Assembly: GCA_900549525.1 (NCBI GenBank)
Contig: UWSJ01000099.1
Location: forward strand, 1 to 5,617
Origin: an uncultured Coriobacteriaceae bacterium
GTDB lineage: Bacteria; Actinomycetota; Coriobacteriia; Coriobacteriales; Atopobiaceae
Direction: 5' to 3'
DNA length: 5,617 nt
The notes beneath the pieces are model-generated. The model was not told the origin of the DNA. It did not search any database and worked only from the letters and a program-made list of their open reading frames with translations. This document shows positions 2,895 to 5,617 of the stretch, one piece after another. Each line of letters begins with the position of its first letter. Position 1 is the stretch's first letter. The translations under genes were made by a program, and so were the position numbers.

Positions 2895-5617
2895 ATGAGT
2901 AAACAAATGCGAGGGGGGGGGTATCGTCAATGCACTGATGGCGCTCGTTGCCATCATGGTTTTATCGACGATTCTGGTACCCGTATCCGCGTACGCGGCT
3001 GAGGCACAGGCCTCGAACGAGGAATCGCTAAAACAGGCTATTGCCGGGGCGAGCGGTCCAACGACGATCGAGCTGACCGGTGATATCGCCCTCACGCAAC
3101 CGATCAGCATGAGCGGCAAGGACATTACCCTTACCGACGACGGTAATCCTCACAAGCTCACGTACGCAGGCGTGACAGGCGACGTCTTTACCGTCGCGGA
3201 AGGCGCTTCGCTGACGCTCGATGGCGCGAGCCTGACGGTTGACGGCACGGATTCGTCTCTCCTTCCTGGTAGCGCCGTCTTCCGCGTCAACGGTAGGCTC
3301 GCGCTGAAGCGGGGCACCATTACTAACGCGACTACGTCGGGTGTGCTGTTGACCACGAAATCTGCCGGTGGCGTGGTCGCCGTCCAGGGCCCGAACGCTT
3401 CGTTCGATATGACCGGCGGCGCTATCACCAAAAACAGCGAGACCCTCTCCTTTGGCAGCGCCATCGTCTTTGTGAGCGGCGGCGCAAAGTTCGACCTCTC
3501 CGGCGGCGAGATTTCCAAGAACGACCTGACCAGTTCCGAGGGCTCGTATGTAGACGGCGAGTGGAAGAACCCGAAAAAAGTGACCTTCCACGCTCCGGTG
3601 TGGGTCTACCCTGACGGTGGCAGCACGATGACCATGACCGGCGGCGCAATCTCCGGAAACACCGGCAGCCTTGCCGGCGCCGTCATGGTCGGGTACCCAT
3701 TGGATGCGGCAAGCAACGGCGCCGCCAAGTTCAACTTCTCCGGCGGCGAGATCTCAAACAACATCGGCGCCGCCTACTCGGGCGCCGTGTCTCTGTTCAG
3801 TCGCGGAACTGCGCCCGTGCAGTTCAACATGAGCGGCACGGCAAAGATAACCGGCAACGTCGGCCCAGTGGGCGGCGGCGTGTCCACGAGCGACGACTAC
3901 GCCAACACGCAGCCCGACAAGGACAAGGAGCCGGAGCAGTTCCAGCAGTGGCTGGATGGCTACGCTGCGTACCAGCAGAACTTCAAGGGCGAGCAGTTCA
4001 CCATGACCGGCGGCGAGATCTCCAACAACCGTGCCGTGCTTCTCAAGGACTGGAAAAGCGGCGTCGGAGGCGGCGTTTACGTAGCATCCGATACGGTGAA
4101 GCTCTCGGGCGGCACCATCGCAAATAATACGGCTGACCTGCAGGGCGGTGGCATCTACGTCGGCACCGACCCGTACAAGCTGCGCTTGATGGACGCGGTC
4201 GTCACGGCGAACACCGCCTCCGTCATGGGCGGCGGCATATGGCTGTGCCCGACCGGCGATGCCCAGAGCGCCGTGCGCAACGGCGGCGCTATCTTCGGCA
4301 ACACAGCAGGCAAGACGGCACAAGATGAGAATGCGGCCGGTAACGACATTGCTTCGGTGTCCAAGAAGTTCAACGCCAAGCTGTACCTGTCCAACCGCAT
4401 GCTGGGCAACTGGATGACCGAATGGTCCAATGACGGCGGTATCAAGGACCACAGCCAGGTCAATTCTGCGCTCTGGATCGGCGAGCCCGATGATCAGGCC
4501 AAGCGCTACGCCAATATGTCCGCGCCCGAGAAGGCTGCGGCCAGCCGGGGCGGCATCATTGACTCCGCTGATGACCTCGCCCTGCAGGCCGTAGCCTCCG
4601 ACAAGGGCAAGCAGGCCGCGAACGCCGCCGCCAAGCTGCTCATCACCGGGAACTCCGCACCTCGTGGCGGTGGTATCGGCACCAATGGCGCCGTGGTGTT
4701 TGGCGAATACCCTGTGGAATACCCGAAGGTCAGCGTTACCGTGACCAAGCAGTGGAGCGATGACGGGAACAAGGATGGCAAGCGTCCCACATCGGTGATC
4801 GTCGGCCTCTACCAGGACGGTCAGCTGATTGACGAACGCGAGCTGAACGAGGACAACGGCTGGAAGTACACGTGGAATGACCTGCAGAAGTACGCCGGCG
4901 ACGACCCGGTCGAGGCCGCAGGCAAGAAGCTCTCGACCTATACGGTGAAGGAGGTCGCCTCTGATCCCTCAGACGGGCTCAGCAGCTATGACGCGACCGT
5001 GACCGACGACGAGGACAAGGGCGAGAACTTCTCGTACATAATCACGAACACCCGGAAAGTCGCGCCCGTCTCCTTTGCCGTGCCTGTGAGCAAGCTTGTC
5101 AAGGGCACCGATGCCGATGCCGACGCGAGCTTCTCGTTCACGCTGGCCGCGGCTGACGACGCCACGAAGGCGGCCGTGGCTGGCGGCACGCTGACGGGCC
5201 TCGGCGAGGGCGGGGCGCTGCACGCGACGGTCGCCGGCCCGTTCGAGGACGGCGCGGCGAAGTCCACTGCGTTCGGCGACCTCACGGCCGCCGCTGTGGG
5301 CACCTATACCTTCAGCGTGACCGAGGACGGTTCCGGCTCCGCGCTCGAGAACTGGACGTACGACAAGAGCGTCAAGACCGTGACCGTTACCGTGACCAAG
5401 GGTGCCGACGGCAAGCTCGCCGCCGCGCTCACGAGCTCCGACGGCAAGGGCGGCCCCGTCTTCACGAACAGCTACGAGGCTCCCAAGACGCCGCCCGCGA
5501 CACCGGCCACGCCCGACGAACCGCCCGCGACACCGGCCACGCCCGCGACGCCGGTCACGCCCGACGAGCCCAACAAGGAGCTCCCGCAGACCGGCGACGC
5601 CACGCCGAGCACGGTCG
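2895..5617 (+). CDS. LPXTG-anchored beta-helix surface adhesin, frame broken at a G9 tract, 3' partial
   Basis: Probably a sortase-anchored cell-wall adhesin. The frame (codons from 2923) is open from 2899 to the window end. With one G removed from the tract at 2913-2921, the ATG at 2895 joins it. The N-terminus then reads MSKQMRGGGIVNALMALVAI and forms a signal peptide with likely cleavage after AYA (residue 34). Residues about 40-600 form a parallel beta-helix (pectin-lyase-like) with repeated F-x-[LM]-[ST]-GG-[AE]-I-x-x-N units and GGGVYV/GGGIYV/GGGIWL turns. Residues about 612-720 are a CnaB domain; its likely isopeptide residues are K618 (VTKQW), E686 (TVKEV) and N718 (ITNT). Residues about 728-862 are a Spy0128/strep_pil_rpt-type pilin isopeptide domain, with likely K733, E810 and N858 (FTNSY). 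A PATP-rich stalk and LPQTG (896-900) follow; the hydrophobic segment and positive tail lie beyond the window. As sequenced, translation from 2895 ends after 35 residues at TGA 3000-3002. An in-frame ATG at 2938 would give a signal peptide without its basic N-region and has no well-placed SD. The ligand is unknown; it could also be a minor pilin-like subunit. Confidence 0.85.
2913..2921 (+). repeat. Poly-G tract (G9) within codons 6-9 of the surface protein
   Basis: Nine consecutive G interrupt the coding sequence just after the sixth codon from the ATG at 2895. With nine G the start is out of frame; with eight or eleven it would read straight into the signal peptide and the 900-residue surface protein. 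It is the longest homopolymer I see in the window. Tracts like this are classical sites of slipped-strand mispairing, and also of sequencing or assembly error. Confidence 0.8.
2923..3000 (+). other. Hydrophobic core and cleavage region of the signal peptide
   Basis: This stretch encodes IVNALMALVAIMVLSTIL followed by VPVSAYA, a hydrophobic helix and an A-Y-A signal peptidase I site. The basic N-region (K3 and R6) lies on the other side of the G tract, so the export signal is complete only when the two frames are joined. That is good evidence that both parts belong to one gene. Confidence 0.8.
3403..4128 (+). repeat. Degenerate 33-nt beta-helix repeats
   Basis: At least seven 11-codon units of the form F-x-[LM]-[ST]-G-G-[AET]-I-x-x-N begin at 3403, 3490, 3628, 3730, 3823 (degenerate, GTAKITGN), 3997 and 4096. 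Spacing is irregular (29 to 58 codons) because loops of different length lie between rungs. The core CGGCGGCGAGAT is identical at DNA level in the units at 3490, 3730 and 3997, so these copies could support recombination or expansion. Further rungs without the full motif (GGAIFGNTA, LLITGNSA) extend to about 4660. Confidence 0.75.
5491..5572 (+). repeat. Pro/Thr-rich stalk repeats
   Basis: A 30-nt direct repeat encodes PPATPATPDE; its first 25 nt are identical at 5491-5515 and 5521-5545. The second copy is extended by the related PATPVTPDEP. Such proline-rich linkers span the peptidoglycan in LPXTG proteins, and their DNA repeats make copy number likely to vary between strains. Confidence 0.8.
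5581..5598 (+). other. LPQTGD sortase sorting motif
   Basis: The motif LPQTG followed by D is preceded by the Pro/Thr stalk, as expected for a class A-like sortase substrate cleaved between T and G. The hydrophobic helix and basic tail that complete a sorting signal are past the window edge, so the full signal is inferred. Confidence 0.85.

Noticed and set aside
2710..2898. A 62-codon + frame ending at the TGA that overlaps the ATG at 2895
   Set aside because: It starts inside the isomerase remnant, crosses the non-coding leader, and has no SD or recognisable similarity. The ATGA overlap appears to be chance.
3403..4128. CRISPR-like array
   Set aside because: The repeats are in-frame, degenerate, irregularly spaced and encode beta-helix rungs.
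3028..5303. Several minus-strand frames of 70-230 codons opposite the surface protein
   Set aside because: All are shadows of the GC-rich + strand frame, which is supported by signal peptide, CnaB, pilin and LPXTG motifs.

Overview
The window looks like a high-GC Gram-positive actinobacterium, most likely of the Coriobacteriia (Collinsella/Olsenella-like). This is inferred from three things: strong G/C bias at third codon positions, a chaperone operon in the order dnaK-grpE-dnaJ-hspR, and a sortase-anchored surface protein with CnaB and streptococcal-pilin-type domains. The genus is not proven by the sequence. All supported genes are on the + strand.

Positions 1-2527 hold the heat-shock operon. 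It contains the last codons of dnaK, then grpE with an unusually long acidic N-terminal extension, a DnaJ-family co-chaperone without the cysteine-rich zinc finger, and a MerR-type repressor of the HspR family. GrpE and DnaJ serve DnaK as nucleotide-exchange factor and J-domain partner, and HspR is expected to repress the whole operon. The grpE-dnaJ and dnaJ-hspR gaps each contain a perfect 9-bp GC-rich stem without a following U-run. A textbook intrinsic terminator (9-bp stem, UUCG tetraloop, U-rich tail) closes the operon right after hspR.

Positions 2528-2894 hold a 51-residue reading frame that matches only the C-terminal end of a KpsF/GutQ-type SIS sugar-phosphate isomerase, so it is probably the remnant of a 5'-truncated gene. 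After it comes an AT-richer, non-coding upstream region with a possible -10 box and a good ribosome binding site.

Positions 2895-5617 encode a large cell-wall-anchored surface protein of about 907 residues in this window, cut by the window edge just after its LPQTG motif. Its order is signal peptide, parallel beta-helix with GG-[AET]-I-x-x-N repeats, a CnaB domain, a pilin isopeptide-linkage domain, a Pro/Thr-rich stalk and the sortase motif. Its start codon, which has a good Shine-Dalgarno, is in a different frame from the rest of the gene. A run of nine G lies between them, at codons 6-9, and a run of eight (or eleven) G would restore one continuous frame with a complete signal peptide. This is the most interesting feature of the window: a candidate ON/OFF phase-variation switch for a surface adhesin, caught here in the OFF state, unless the ninth G is a sequencing error.
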